Shown here piece by piece: positions 1-8,094 of a stretch of 64,000 bases of DNA. This stretch comes from Streptomyces sp. NBC_00358 (lineage in GTDB: Bacteria > Actinomycetota > Actinomycetes > Streptomycetales > Streptomycetaceae), in NCBI RefSeq assembly GCF_036099295.1, contig NZ_CP107976.1, positions 2,604,001 through 2,668,000 of the forward strand, read 5' to 3'. Under the pieces are notes generated by a model. The model had not been told where the DNA came from and did not search any database. It saw nothing but the letters and a program-made list of their open reading frames with translations. Positions within the stretch are counted from its first letter, which is position 1, and each line of letters opens with the position of its first letter. A program made the position numbers and the translations under genes.

Positions 1-27
1 GACTCGCTGAAGTACCGGTACGAGTAA
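1..27 (+). CDS. possible 3' end of an upstream gene (partial)
   Basis: The first 27 bases read in frame 1 as DSLKYRYE followed by TAA. The peptide is a plausible C-terminus of a plus-strand gene that begins before the window, but eight residues cannot identify a family. Nothing else supports it, and the call is tentative. Confidence 0.3.
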   Translation, partial: DSLKYRYE

Positions 28-347
28 CGGGCCGACCAGCGACTGCTGAACCACCGGCTCCGCCGAACCCCGGACCGGTACACCCCAGGATCAATCGCGG
101 GGCATCCGTCTATGGGGAATGGCGTATCAGGGTCAAGGACGACAGCGGGAGTCCGGGACGCCCGCGTCGCTCACTCGGCCCGACCGCGCAGCAGGCGGGT
201 GTTCCTCGGCGGCGAGGATCGTCCCTGCCCGATGCACCTGTCGGCACATCACCTGCACCATGTTCGAATCACCGGACACCCTCTCGGCCTCGTTCCATGA
301 CCCGGTGAGGCCGCCGGCCCGGATTGCCGGCGGCCCTCCGCGGTCGA
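28..347. other. non-coding stretch, nothing recognised
   Basis: About 320 bases with no open frame that shows a ribosome-binding site or familiar protein sequence. A short match to a tRNA T-loop near 262 does not form a T-stem. I see no clear repeat or promoter here. Confidence 0.4.
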
Positions 348-833
<486 letters not shown>

Positions 834-1048
834 TCAACAGGTACCTGTCCGGAGCCCCGAGGGCGGTGATCATCACCCCTTTGGTGGCGAGTTGGCACCG
901 TCCGTCTTGGGGACGTCCGAGAGTTGTCCTCGTGTTGTCACGCTTCACGGCCGGCTGTTCCGATCGGCTCGCCGCGCGCGCATGGTCTCTTCATGAGGGG
1001 CGACGACAACGCCGCCGACACTCCTCGCATCCCCTGTGGAGGCGCACC

Positions 1049-1243
1049 ATGTGTTCACACCGGTCCTCGTGCCCGTCCGCGGACACCGCCGCCCCGCACA
1101 TCGTCTCGGCCCACCCCGAGCAGGGCTGGAACCTCCTGTGCAACGGCGCGATCGTCTTCGACGACAGTGGCGAACTGCTCCCCGACGGGAGCGTGATCGC
1201 TCCGCACCGGGTGTTCGTCGGGCGGCTGGCCGTCGCGGCCTGA
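1049..1243 (+). CDS. DUF5999 family small protein
   Basis: A 64-residue protein containing two cysteines near the N-terminus (MCSHRSSC), a His-Pro-Glu-Gln-Gly-Trp segment, then an acidic stretch and VIAPHR. This pattern is typical of the DUF5999 family of small actinomycete proteins of unknown role. The ATG follows GTGGAGG at proper spacing, which decides the start over longer upstream frames. The Cys/His-rich N-terminus might bind metal, which is inference. It stands alone, convergent with the Rid gene 24 bp downstream. Confidence 0.75.
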   Translation: MCSHRSSCPSADTAAPHIVSAHPEQGWNLLCNGAIVFDDSGELLPDGSVIAPHRVFVGRLAVAA

Positions 1244-1267
1244 ACTCCGGCCGCTCTCCCCGCGGCC

Positions 1268-1666
1268 CTACGCCAGCACGGCGAAGCCGTCGAGTTCGAC
1301 CAGCGCCTGTTCGTCCCACAGGCGCGTGGCGCCGATGACGGCCATCGCGGGGTAGTCGCGGCCCGCCAGCCGGCGCCAGATGCGGCCCAGTTCGGGAGCG
1401 TGGACCCGGTAGTCGGCGATGTCCGTGGCGTAGACCGTGACCCGGGCGAGGTCCGACGGTTCTCCGCCCGCGGCGCGCAGCGCGGTCAGCAGGTTGGTCA
1501 GCGCCCGCTCGAACTGCAGGGGCAGGGTCTCCCCCACCACCTTCCCGTCCACGTCGAGCGCGGTCTGGCCGGCGAGGAAGACAACCCGGGAGCCGGTGGC
1601 CACGACGGCGTGGGAGAACCCCGCGGGCGGGGAGAGTTCGGGCGGGTTGACGCGATCGGCGGTCAT
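1268..1666 (-). CDS. RidA/YjgF/UK114 family protein
   Basis: A 132-residue Rid-family protein; the length matches the one-domain trimeric family, whose best-known members hydrolyse enamine/imine intermediates. The middle (ALTNLLTALRAAGGEPSDL) and the YPA segment are typical. However, the Arg that follows Pro-Ala in active RidA enzymes is Met108 here, so canonical imine deaminase activity is doubtful. It is the last gene of the run that begins with the acyl-CoA dehydrogenase, and its ATG overlaps the stop of a 12-codon ORF (see the 35-bp repeat). A role in handling enamine products of aminobenzoyl-CoA breakdown is inference from context. Confidence 0.85.
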   Translation of the reverse strand: MTADRVNPPELSPPAGFSHAVVATGSRVVFLAGQTALDVDGKVVGETLPLQFERALTNLLTALRAAGGEPSDLARVTVYATDIADYRVHAPELGRIWRRLAGRDYPAMAVIGATRLWDEQALVELDGFAVLA

Positions 1667-1785
1667 TCGCCCCTCGCTTCAGGTGTCTGTCCGGCGGTCA
1701 TGCGCGCCCCGCTTCTGGTCTCTGTCCGGCGGTCATGCGGACCCCGTTCCCTGTGCTCGGTGGACGGTCACGCGGGCCCCGTTTC
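1657..1785 (-). repeat. 35-bp tandem repeat carrying start/stop overlaps
   Basis: Minus-strand start codons occur exactly 35 bp apart at 1771 (GTG), 1736, 1701 and 1666 (ATG, the Rid start). Each is followed by ACCG(C/T)C and preceded by a purine-rich GAA(A/G)CGGGG-like box that could act as a ribosome-binding site. The first box lies inside the last codons of the acyl-CoA dehydrogenase gene and the last start belongs to the Rid gene. The array therefore looks like successive duplication of one gene junction. Confidence 0.9.
1663..1771 (-). other. relay of three 12-codon ORFs coupled by 4-bp overlaps
   Basis: Within the 35-bp repeat, three minus-strand ORFs of 12 sense codons follow each other: 1771-1733, 1736-1698 and 1701-1663. 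The acyl-CoA dehydrogenase stop overlaps the first start (GTGA), and each ORF's TGA overlaps the next ATG (ATGA). The last stop overlaps the Rid ATG. The second and third peptides both begin MTAGQ (third: MTAGQTPEARGE). Because 12 codons plus a stop minus a 4-nt overlap equals 35, the period itself preserves termination-reinitiation coupling. Whether the peptides accumulate is unknown. Confidence 0.75.
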
Positions 1786-2925
1786 CCTCGTCGGCTCGGT
1801 CCGCCGGTACAACTCCTTCGCGATGACGGCCCGTTGAACCTCGCTGGCCCCCTCGTAGATGCGCGGCGCGCGCACCTCGCGGTAGAGGTGTTCGAGGAGA
1901 TGGCCGCGGCGCAGGGCGCGGGCGCCGTGCAGCTGGACGGCCGCGTCGACGACGTACTGGGCCGTCTCGGTCGCGAGCAGCTTCGCCATCGCCGCCCGCC
2001 GGGGAACGTCCGATGCCCCCTCGTCGTAGGCCGCCGCGGCCGCGTACACCATGAGGCGGGCCGCCTCGGTGCGCAGCGCCATCTCGGCGACCTGGTGGGC
2101 CACGGTCTGGAGGTCCTTCAGCGGGCCGCCGAACGCCTCGCGCCGGGCCGTGTGCGCGAGGGTCGCGTCGAGCGCCGCCTGTGCCATGCCGACGGCGAAG
2201 GCTCCGACGCTCGGCCGGAAGAGGTTGAGGGTGTTCATGGCCACCCGGAAGCCCTGGCCGGGTTCGCCGAGGACGTCGTCCGCCGTGACGGGTACGGCGT
2301 CGAAGGCGAGTGCGCCGATGGGGTGCGGGGAGAGCATGTCGAGCGGACTGCCGGTGAGGCCGGGGCGGTCGGCCGGGACGAGGAAGGCGGTGACGCCGCG
2401 GGCTCCCGCGTCGGGCGCGGTCCGGGCGAAGACGGTGTAGAAGTCGGCCTCGGGGGCGTTGGAGATCCAGCACTTCTCGCCGGTGAGCCGCCAGCCGCCG
2501 GTACCGGTACCGGTGCCGTCCTCGTCCGCCCGGAGCGCCAGCGCGGCCGCGTCCGAACCCGCGCCCGGTTCGCTCAGCGCGAAGGCGGCCACGGCGCCGC
2601 CGTCCGCGACCCGGGGCAGCCAGTGCTCACGCTGCGCCGCGGTGCCGTACGCGTGGACCGGGTGGGCGCCGAGCCCCTGGAGGGCCAGTGCCGTCTCGGC
2701 CTCGGTGCAGACCTGGGCCAGCGACTCGCGCATCAGGCAGAGGTCCAGGGCTCCGGAGGTGAACAGGCGGGAGAGCAGGCCGAGTCGGCCGAGTTCGGCG
2801 ACCAGCGGACGGTTGACGTGGCCCGGCTCGCCCTTGTCGGCCAGTGGGCGCAGGTGTTGCGCGGCCAGCGTGCGCAGCTCGGCACACCAGGCGATCTGCC
2901 CCGGATCAAGCGAGAATGCGGTCAT
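1768..2925 (-). CDS. acyl-CoA dehydrogenase
   Basis: A 385-residue FAD enzyme expected to desaturate an acyl-CoA thioester. The family's ALSEPGAGSDA segment (flavin and substrate contact) lies mid-protein, and the C-terminal YEGASEVQ holds the usual catalytic glutamate. The start is the ATG at 2925, preceded by GGAGAG; a frame reaching 3129 would run through the divergent promoter and is rejected. The gene is divergent from the CoA ligase and followed by the 35-bp relay and Rid gene. In this cluster it probably oxidises the alicyclic CoA-ester produced by the monooxygenase/reductase; that assignment is inference. Confidence 0.88.
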   Translation of the reverse strand: MTAFSLDPGQIAWCAELRTLAAQHLRPLADKGEPGHVNRPLVAELGRLGLLSRLFTSGALDLCLMRESLAQVCTEAETALALQGLGAHPVHAYGTAAQREHWLPRVADGGAVAAFALSEPGAGSDAAALALRADEDGTGTGTGGWRLTGEKCWISNAPEADFYTVFARTAPDAGARGVTAFLVPADRPGLTGSPLDMLSPHPIGALAFDAVPVTADDVLGEPGQGFRVAMNTLNLFRPSVGAFAVGMAQAALDATLAHTARREAFGGPLKDLQTVAHQVAEMALRTEAARLMVYAAAAAYDEGASDVPRRAAMAKLLATETAQYVVDAAVQLHGARALRRGHLLEHLYREVRAPRIYEGASEVQRAVIAKELYRRTEPTRETGPA

Positions 2926-2957
2926 TGCCCGTCCTCTCTCCCCGTCGGACGCCTCCC

Positions 2958-2986
2958 ACACTATCGCGAACCGTTGACTGTCGTCA
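2958..2986 (-). promoter_or_regulatory. promoter of the acyl-CoA dehydrogenase with conserved box
   Basis: On the minus strand, TGACGA (2986-2981) is followed after 17 nt by TAGTGT (2963-2958), a good -35/-10 pair about 30 bp from the start codon. The block TGACGACAGTCA and GATAG recur with identical spacing at 8972-9000, upstream of the enoyl-CoA hydratase. The shared block extends past the -35 hexamer, so it may also be an operator for the adjacent PaaX-type regulator; that is inference. Confidence 0.6.
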
Positions 2987-3001
2987 CCAACACGATACGC
3001 T
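2974..3001 (+). promoter_or_regulatory. divergent promoter of the CoA ligase
   Basis: TTGACT (2974-2979), a 16-nt spacer and TACGCT (2996-3001) point toward the ligase start at 3053. The -35 overlaps the shared TGACTGTCGTCA block of the opposing promoter, so one protein bound here could control both directions. Confidence 0.5.
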
Positions 3002-3052
3002 CCTTGTGCGAGCCCACCACGACGCCCACCCAGGCAAGGGGGCGAACCCTCC

Positions 3053-4900
3053 ATGGACCCTGTGGACCCTGTGGATCCCGTCGATCCCGCGGGCACCCCG
3101 GGGCCGGCACTCTCGGCCCACGTCGACACCTTCCCGCGCGACCATCTCCCGCCCCCCGAACAGTGGCCCGAGCTCCGCTTCGAGCTTCCCGGGCTGCGCT
3201 ACCCCGACCGGCTGAACTGCGCCGTCGAACTCCTCGCGGACACCGGCCCCCAACGCCCGGCGTTCCGCACCCCGTCCGGCGCCCCGTGGACGTACGGACA
3301 ACTGCGCGCCCGGGTCGACCGCATCGCCCATGTGCTCACCGGTGAACTGGGCGTCGTCCCGGGCAACCGGGTGCTGCTGCGCGGCCCGACCACCCCGTGG
3401 CTGGCCGCCTGCTGGCTGGCGGTGCTGAAGGCGGGCGCGGTCGCCGTCACGGTGCTCGCCCAGCAGCGGCCGCACGAACTCGGCACCATGTGCGGGATCG
3501 CCCGGGTGACCCATGCCCTGTGCGACATCCGCTCGGTCGACGACCTGGTCAAGGCGGAGATCCCCGGGCTGCGGGTGACGACGTACGGCGGTGACGCGCC
3601 CGACGATCTGCTGCTGCGCATCACCGGCGCTCCCGACGAGCCCTTCGACGCGGTGGACACCGCCGCCGACGACGTGGCGCTGATCGCGTTCACCTCGGGA
3701 ACCACCGGACGGCCCAAGGGCTGCATGCATTTCCACCGCGATGTGCTGGCGATAGCGGACACCTTCTCGAAGCATGTGCTGCAGCCCCATGAGGACGATG
3801 TCTTCGCGGGCAGCCCTCCTCTGGGGTTCACCTTCGGGCTCGGCGGTCTCGTCGTCTTCCCCCTGCGCGCCGGCGCCTGCTCCCTGCTGCTCGAACAGGC
3901 GGGCCCCAAGCAGTTGTTGCCCGCGATCGCCGAGCACCGGGTCTCCGTGCTGTTCACCGCGCCGACCGCCTACCGGGCGATGCTGGCGGAACTGGCGGAA
4001 CCGGACGCGCACGACATCGGGTCGCTGCGGCGCTGCGTCTCCGCGGGCGAGAACCTGCCCGCGGCCACCTGGCGGGACTGGCACGCGCGGACCGGGCTCG
4101 GCATCATCAACGGCATCGGCGCCACCGAGCTGCTGCACATCTTCATCTCGGCCGCCGACGGGGACATCCGCCCCGGTACGACGGGGGTACCGGTGCCGGG
4201 CTGGCAGGCGCGCGTGGTCGACGCCGACGGGACCCCGGTGCCGGACGGTGAGCCCGGGCTGCTCGCCGTACGCGGACCGGTCGGCTGCCGGTATCTCGCG
4301 GACCCCCGGCAGCGGGAGTACGTGCGCGACGGCTGGAACATCACCGGCGACACCTACGTCCGCGACCCCGACGGCTACTTCCGCTACGTGGCCCGCGCCG
4401 ACGACATGATCATCTCGGCCGGGTACAACATCGCGGGCCCCGAGGTCGAGGACGCGCTGCTGCGGCACCCGGACGTCGTCGAGACGGCGGTCGTCGGGCG
4501 GGCCGACGAGGCACGCGGGCAGATCGTGGTGGCCTACACGGTGGTCAAGGAGGGCGCCCGCCGGGACGCCGAGGCGCTGCGCTCCTTCCTCAAGTCCGAG
4601 CTGGCACCGTACAAATGCCCCCGCGAGATCGTCTTCCTGGACGCGCTGCCGCGCACCGCCACGGGCAAGCTCCAGCGGTTCCGGCTGCGGGAGGGAACCG
4701 GTGCCGACACCGGTGGTGGTTCCGATGCCGATACCGGTGGTGGTTCCGATGCCGATACCGGTGACGGTTCCGGTGGTGGGACCCCTGGTGATTCCGGTGG
4801 TGAGGGCCCGTCGGCCGCCGCGTCCGGGGTGCCGGTCCCGGCACCCCAGGGCGACTTGTCCACGGTCGGCGATCCAAGTGATCTTCGCGCACTAGAGTGA
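3053..4900 (+). CDS. AMP-forming CoA ligase, 2-aminobenzoate/benzoate type
   Basis: A 615-residue adenylate-forming enzyme. The ATP-binding motif FTSGTTGRPKG lies near residue 215, an INGIGATE motif near 355, and the GD...RADDMIISAGYNI hinge region near 430-450. PRTATGK, near residue 537, carries the catalytic lysine. The overall pattern matches aryl-CoA ligases of the benzoate/2-aminobenzoate type, and the neighbours point to anthranilate, but substrate is not provable here. Two oddities are a DPV-repeat N-terminus (MDPVDPVDPVDP) and a Gly/Asp/Ser-rich tail of about 60 residues after the catalytic domain, built from 24-bp DNA repeats. Its stop overlaps the PaaX start (GTGA). Confidence 0.85.
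   Translation: MDPVDPVDPVDPAGTPGPALSAHVDTFPRDHLPPPEQWPELRFELPGLRYPDRLNCAVELLADTGPQRPAFRTPSGAPWTYGQLRARVDRIAHVLTGELGVVPGNRVLLRGPTTPWLAACWLAVLKAGAVAVTVLAQQRPHELGTMCGIARVTHALCDIRSVDDLVKAEIPGLRVTTYGGDAPDDLLLRITGAPDEPFDAVDTAADDVALIAFTSGTTGRPKGCMHFHRDVLAIADTFSKHVLQPHEDDVFAGSPPLGFTFGLGGLVVFPLRAGACSLLLEQAGPKQLLPAIAEHRVSVLFTAPTAYRAMLAELAEPDAHDIGSLRRCVSAGENLPAATWRDWHARTGLGIINGIGATELLHIFISAADGDIRPGTTGVPVPGWQARVVDADGTPVPDGEPGLLAVRGPVGCRYLADPRQREYVRDGWNITGDTYVRDPDGYFRYVARADDMIISAGYNIAGPEVEDALLRHPDVVETAVVGRADEARGQIVVAYTVVKEGARRDAEALRSFLKSELAPYKCPREIVFLDALPRTATGKLQRFRLREGTGADTGGGSDADTGGGSDADTGDGSGGGTPGDSGGEGPSAAASGVPVPAPQGDLSTVGDPSDLRALE
4703..4774 (+). repeat. three in-frame 24-bp repeats in ligase tail
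   Basis: Three copies of a 24-bp unit (4703-4726, 4727-4750, 4751-4774) encode an eight-residue A-D-T-G-G-G-S-D type repeat in the C-terminal extension of the CoA ligase. Copies 1 and 2 differ at one base. The unit is in frame, so copy number could change without breaking the gene. Confidence 0.85.
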
Positions 4901-5739
4901 CCGACGTGTCAGAGCAACACGCCCCCCGGTCCCTCATCGTCACCTTCTACGGCGCGTACGGCCGGTTCACGCCCGGCCCGGTGCCGGTGGCCGAGTTGAT
5001 CCGGCTCCTCGCCGCGGTCGGTGTCGACGCGCCCTCGGTGCGGTCGTCGGTGTCACGGCTCAAGCGCCGCGGGCTGCTTGAGCCGGCGCGCACCGCGGCG
5101 GGCGCGGCCGGATACGCGCTGTCGCCGGACGCGCGGCAGTTGCTCGACGACGGCGACCGCAGGGTGTACGCGTCGGCGCCTCCGGAGGACGAGGGCTGGG
5201 TGCTCGCCGTCTTCTCCGTGCCCGAGTCGGAGCGGCAGAAGCGGCATGTCCTGCGCTCGCGGCTCGCCGGGCTCGGTTTCGGCACGGCCGCCCCCGGGGT
5301 GTGGCTCGCCCCGGCACGGTTGTACGAGGAGACCCGGCACACCCTGGAACGGCTGCGGCTCGGCCCGTACGTGGAGCTGTTCCGCGGCGAGCATCTGGGG
5401 TACGCCGCGACGGCCGACGCGGTGGCGCGCTGGTGGGATCTGGCCGCGATCGCCAAGGAGCACGAGGCGTTCCTCGGCCGGCACGCGCGCGTGCTGCACA
5501 CGTGGGAGGGGCGCACGGACACCCCGCCCGAAGAGGCCTACCGCGACTATCTGCTCGCCCTCGACTCCTGGCGCCATCTCCCGTACACCGATCCGGGGTT
5601 GCCCGCCGCGCTGCTGCCCGGGGACTGGCCCGGCGCCCGCTCGGCCGACGTGTTCCGGGCGCTGCACGAGCGACTTCGGGACGCGGGAGCCCAGTTCGCC
5701 GGGGTACCCCCGTGGTCAGGGCGGTCCGGCGCCATGTGA
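4897..5739 (+). CDS. PaaX family transcriptional regulator
   Basis: A 280-residue DNA-binding protein of the PaaX type, a family that represses aryl-CoA (phenylacetyl-CoA) catabolic genes and responds to the CoA-ester. The N-terminal winged helix (about 15-75) includes VRSSVSRLKRRGLL. The middle and C-terminal parts have the family's WVLAVFSVPESERQKRH and GVWLAP segments. The GTG start overlaps the ligase stop by 4 nt, so ligase and regulator are co-translated. It converges on the monooxygenase/reductase gene with a 5-bp gap. The likely sites of action are the two matching promoters near 2.97 and 8.99 kb (inference). Confidence 0.88.
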   Translation: MTDVSEQHAPRSLIVTFYGAYGRFTPGPVPVAELIRLLAAVGVDAPSVRSSVSRLKRRGLLEPARTAAGAAGYALSPDARQLLDDGDRRVYASAPPEDEGWVLAVFSVPESERQKRHVLRSRLAGLGFGTAAPGVWLAPARLYEETRHTLERLRLGPYVELFRGEHLGYAATADAVARWWDLAAIAKEHEAFLGRHARVLHTWEGRTDTPPEEAYRDYLLALDSWRHLPYTDPGLPAALLPGDWPGARSADVFRALHERLRDAGAQFAGVPPWSGRSGAM

Positions 5740-5744
5740 TCTCC

Positions 5745-8087
5745 TCAAGTCCCCAGGGTGAGGCGGGGTTTGGGGGCGTCGGTGCGGCCGGTCTGCGGGG
5801 GACGGCTGCCCGCGCGGTAGGGCATCGGCCAGCCGGCGCCGGGCCCCTCGTAGCCCTGTTCGGCCGCCGCGTGCAGCGTCCAGTTGGGATCGTAGAGATG
5901 CGGCCTGGCGAGTGCGCACAGGTCCGTACGCCCTGCCAGGATCAGGGAGTTGACGTCGTCCCAGGAGGAGATCGCGCCGACGGCGATCACCGGGAGCCCG
6001 GTCTCGTGGCGGATCCGGTCGGCGTACGGCGTCTGGTAGGAACGGCCGTACTCGGGGTGTTCGTCGGCCACGACCTGGCCGGTCGACACGTCGACGGCGT
6101 CGGCTCCGTGCGCGGCGAAGGCCCGCGCGATGGCCACCGCGTCGTCCCCGGTGGTGCCGCCTTCCGCCCAGTCGGTGGCGGAGATGCGTACGGTCATGGG
6201 CCGTTCCGGCGGCCACACCGCCCGTACCGCGTCGAACACCTCAAGCGGGAAACGCAGCCGCTTCTCCAGTGGTCCGCCGTACGCGTCGGTGCGCAGGTTG
6301 GTCAGCGGCGAGAGGAATCCGGAGAGCAAGTAGCCGTGCGCACAGTGCAGTTCGAGGAGGTCGAAGCCGCAGCGGGCGGCGCGCAGGGCGGCCGAGGTGA
6401 ACTGCTCGCGCAGATCGGTGAGCTGGGCGCGGGACAGCTCGCGGGGGGTCTGGCTGTCCGGCTTGTACGGAAGCGGGGAGGCGGCCACGAGCGGCCAGTT
6501 GCCGTCCGGCAGGGGTTCGTCGATGCCCTCCCACATCAGCCGGGTGGAGCCCTTGCGGCCGGCGTGGCCGAGCTGGAGGCCGATCGCGGTGCCCGGCGCC
6601 TGCCGGTGCGTGAAGTCGACGATCCGCCGCCAGGAGTCGGCCTGTCGGGCGGTGTAGATGCCCGCGCAGCCCGGTGTGATGCGGCCCTCCGCGCTGACGC
6701 ACACCATCTCGGTCATCACCAGTCCGGCGCCGCCGAGAGCCCGCGCGCCCAGGTGGACGAGATGGAAGTCGCCGGGGACGCCGTCCACGGCCGAGTACAT
6801 GTCCATCGGTGATACGACGACGCGGTTGCGCAGGGTCAGGCCGCGCAGCCGCAGCGGGGTGAACATCGGCGGGGTGCCGGGCGGGCAGCGGAACTCCCGC
6901 TCGACCGCGGCCACGAAGTGCGGATCGCGCAGCCGCAGGTTGTCGTGGGTGACCCGGCGGCTGCGGGTGAGGAGGTTGAACGCGAACTGCCGGGTGGGCT
7001 GGCCGAGATAGCGGCCGAGGTTTTCGAACCAGTCCAGGCTGGCGCGGGCGGCCCGCTGGGTGGAGGCGACGACCGGGCGTCGCTCCTCCTCGTAGGCCGT
7101 CAACGCCCTCTCCAGTGAAGGCTGTTCCTCCAGACAGGCGGCCAGTGCGAGCGCGTCCTCGACGGCGAGCTTGGTGCCCGAGCCGATGGAGAAGTGGGCG
7201 GTGTGGGCCGCGTCGCCGAGCAGGACCAGATTGCCGTGCGACCAGCGGTCGTTGACGATCGTCCGGAAGTTCGTCCACGCCGACTTGTTGGCGCGCAGCG
7301 GGCGTCCGCCGAGGGCGTCCGCGAAGGTCTTGCCGCACCGTTCGACGGACTCCAGCTCGTCGAGGTCCGCGAATCCCGAGGCGCGCCAGACCTCTTCGCG
7401 CATCTCGACGATGACGGTGGAGGCGCCGCATTGATCCTGTGGCCCGGAGGGCCTCGTTGAGGGGTGGTGGTCGGGCGACGGGCGGGAGTACGGGTAGCCG
7501 TGCAGTTGCATCACGCCGTGTTCGGTCTCGGCGATCTCGAAGCGGAAGGCGTCGAAGGCGAAGTCGGCGGCCAGCCAGATGTAGCGGCAGCGGTGCTCCT
7601 CGACGGTCGGCCGGAACACCTCCGCGTGGGCCTCGCGGGCGAGGCTGTGCACTCCGTCGGCGGCGACGACGAGGTCGTACGCCGCCATGAGTTCGTCCAC
7701 GGGCGGGGCCTCGGCCGTGAAGCGCAGGTCGACGCCCAGCGAACGGCAGCGGTCGTGCAGGATCTCCAGGAGCCGGCGTCGCCCGAGCGCGGCGAAGCCG
7801 TGGCCGCCGGAGGTGTGGCACACCCCGCGGTGCACGATGTCGATGTCGTCCCAGCGGACGAACTCGGCCTGGAGCGCCGCGTACACGACCGGGTCGGCGT
7901 GCTCGATGCCGCCGAGGGTCTCGTCGGAAAGGACGACGCCGAAACCGAAGGTGTCGTCGGGCGCGTTGCGTTCCCAGAGGGTGATCTCGCGGGCCGGGTC
8001 GAGGCGTTTGAGGAGAGCCGCGGCGTAGAGCCCGCCGGGGCCGCCGCCGATCACCGCGACGCGCAGCGCACCGCCGTTCACGCGCAT
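5745..8087 (-). CDS. fused FAD monooxygenase / OYE-type reductase (2-aminobenzoyl-CoA monooxygenase/reductase-like)
   Basis: A 780-residue two-domain flavoprotein. Residues 1-380 are a class A FAD monooxygenase: VIGGGPGGLYAA near residue 11 and GDAAHTAHFSIGSG near 300. Residues 400-780 are an old-yellow-enzyme-like NADH:flavin oxidoreductase with FTPLRLRGLTLRNRVVVSPM, HCAHGYLLSGFLSP and DAYGGPLEKR. This fusion is the hallmark of 2-aminobenzoyl-CoA monooxygenase/reductase and related salicylyl-CoA 5-hydroxylase annotations. The first ATG sits only 3 nt from GAGGGGG, so the in-frame GTG at 8081 is a good alternative start. It lies 7 nt after the enoyl-CoA hydratase stop, in the same operon. Confidence 0.88.
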   Translation of the reverse strand: MRVNGGALRVAVIGGGPGGLYAAALLKRLDPAREITLWERNAPDDTFGFGVVLSDETLGGIEHADPVVYAALQAEFVRWDDIDIVHRGVCHTSGGHGFAALGRRRLLEILHDRCRSLGVDLRFTAEAPPVDELMAAYDLVVAADGVHSLAREAHAEVFRPTVEEHRCRYIWLAADFAFDAFRFEIAETEHGVMQLHGYPYSRPSPDHHPSTRPSGPQDQCGASTVIVEMREEVWRASGFADLDELESVERCGKTFADALGGRPLRANKSAWTNFRTIVNDRWSHGNLVLLGDAAHTAHFSIGSGTKLAVEDALALAACLEEQPSLERALTAYEEERRPVVASTQRAARASLDWFENLGRYLGQPTRQFAFNLLTRSRRVTHDNLRLRDPHFVAAVEREFRCPPGTPPMFTPLRLRGLTLRNRVVVSPMDMYSAVDGVPGDFHLVHLGARALGGAGLVMTEMVCVSAEGRITPGCAGIYTARQADSWRRIVDFTHRQAPGTAIGLQLGHAGRKGSTRLMWEGIDEPLPDGNWPLVAASPLPYKPDSQTPRELSRAQLTDLREQFTSAALRAARCGFDLLELHCAHGYLLSGFLSPLTNLRTDAYGGPLEKRLRFPLEVFDAVRAVWPPERPMTVRISATDWAEGGTTGDDAVAIARAFAAHGADAVDVSTGQVVADEHPEYGRSYQTPYADRIRHETGLPVIAVGAISSWDDVNSLILAGRTDLCALARPHLYDPNWTLHAAAEQGYEGPGAGWPMPYRAGSRPPQTGRTDAPKPRLTLGT

Positions 8088-8094
8088 CCCCCTC

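Noticed and set aside
255-290. tRNA-like GTTCGAATC motif
   Set aside because: The flanking bases do not pair as a T-stem and no acceptor or anticodon arms can be drawn.
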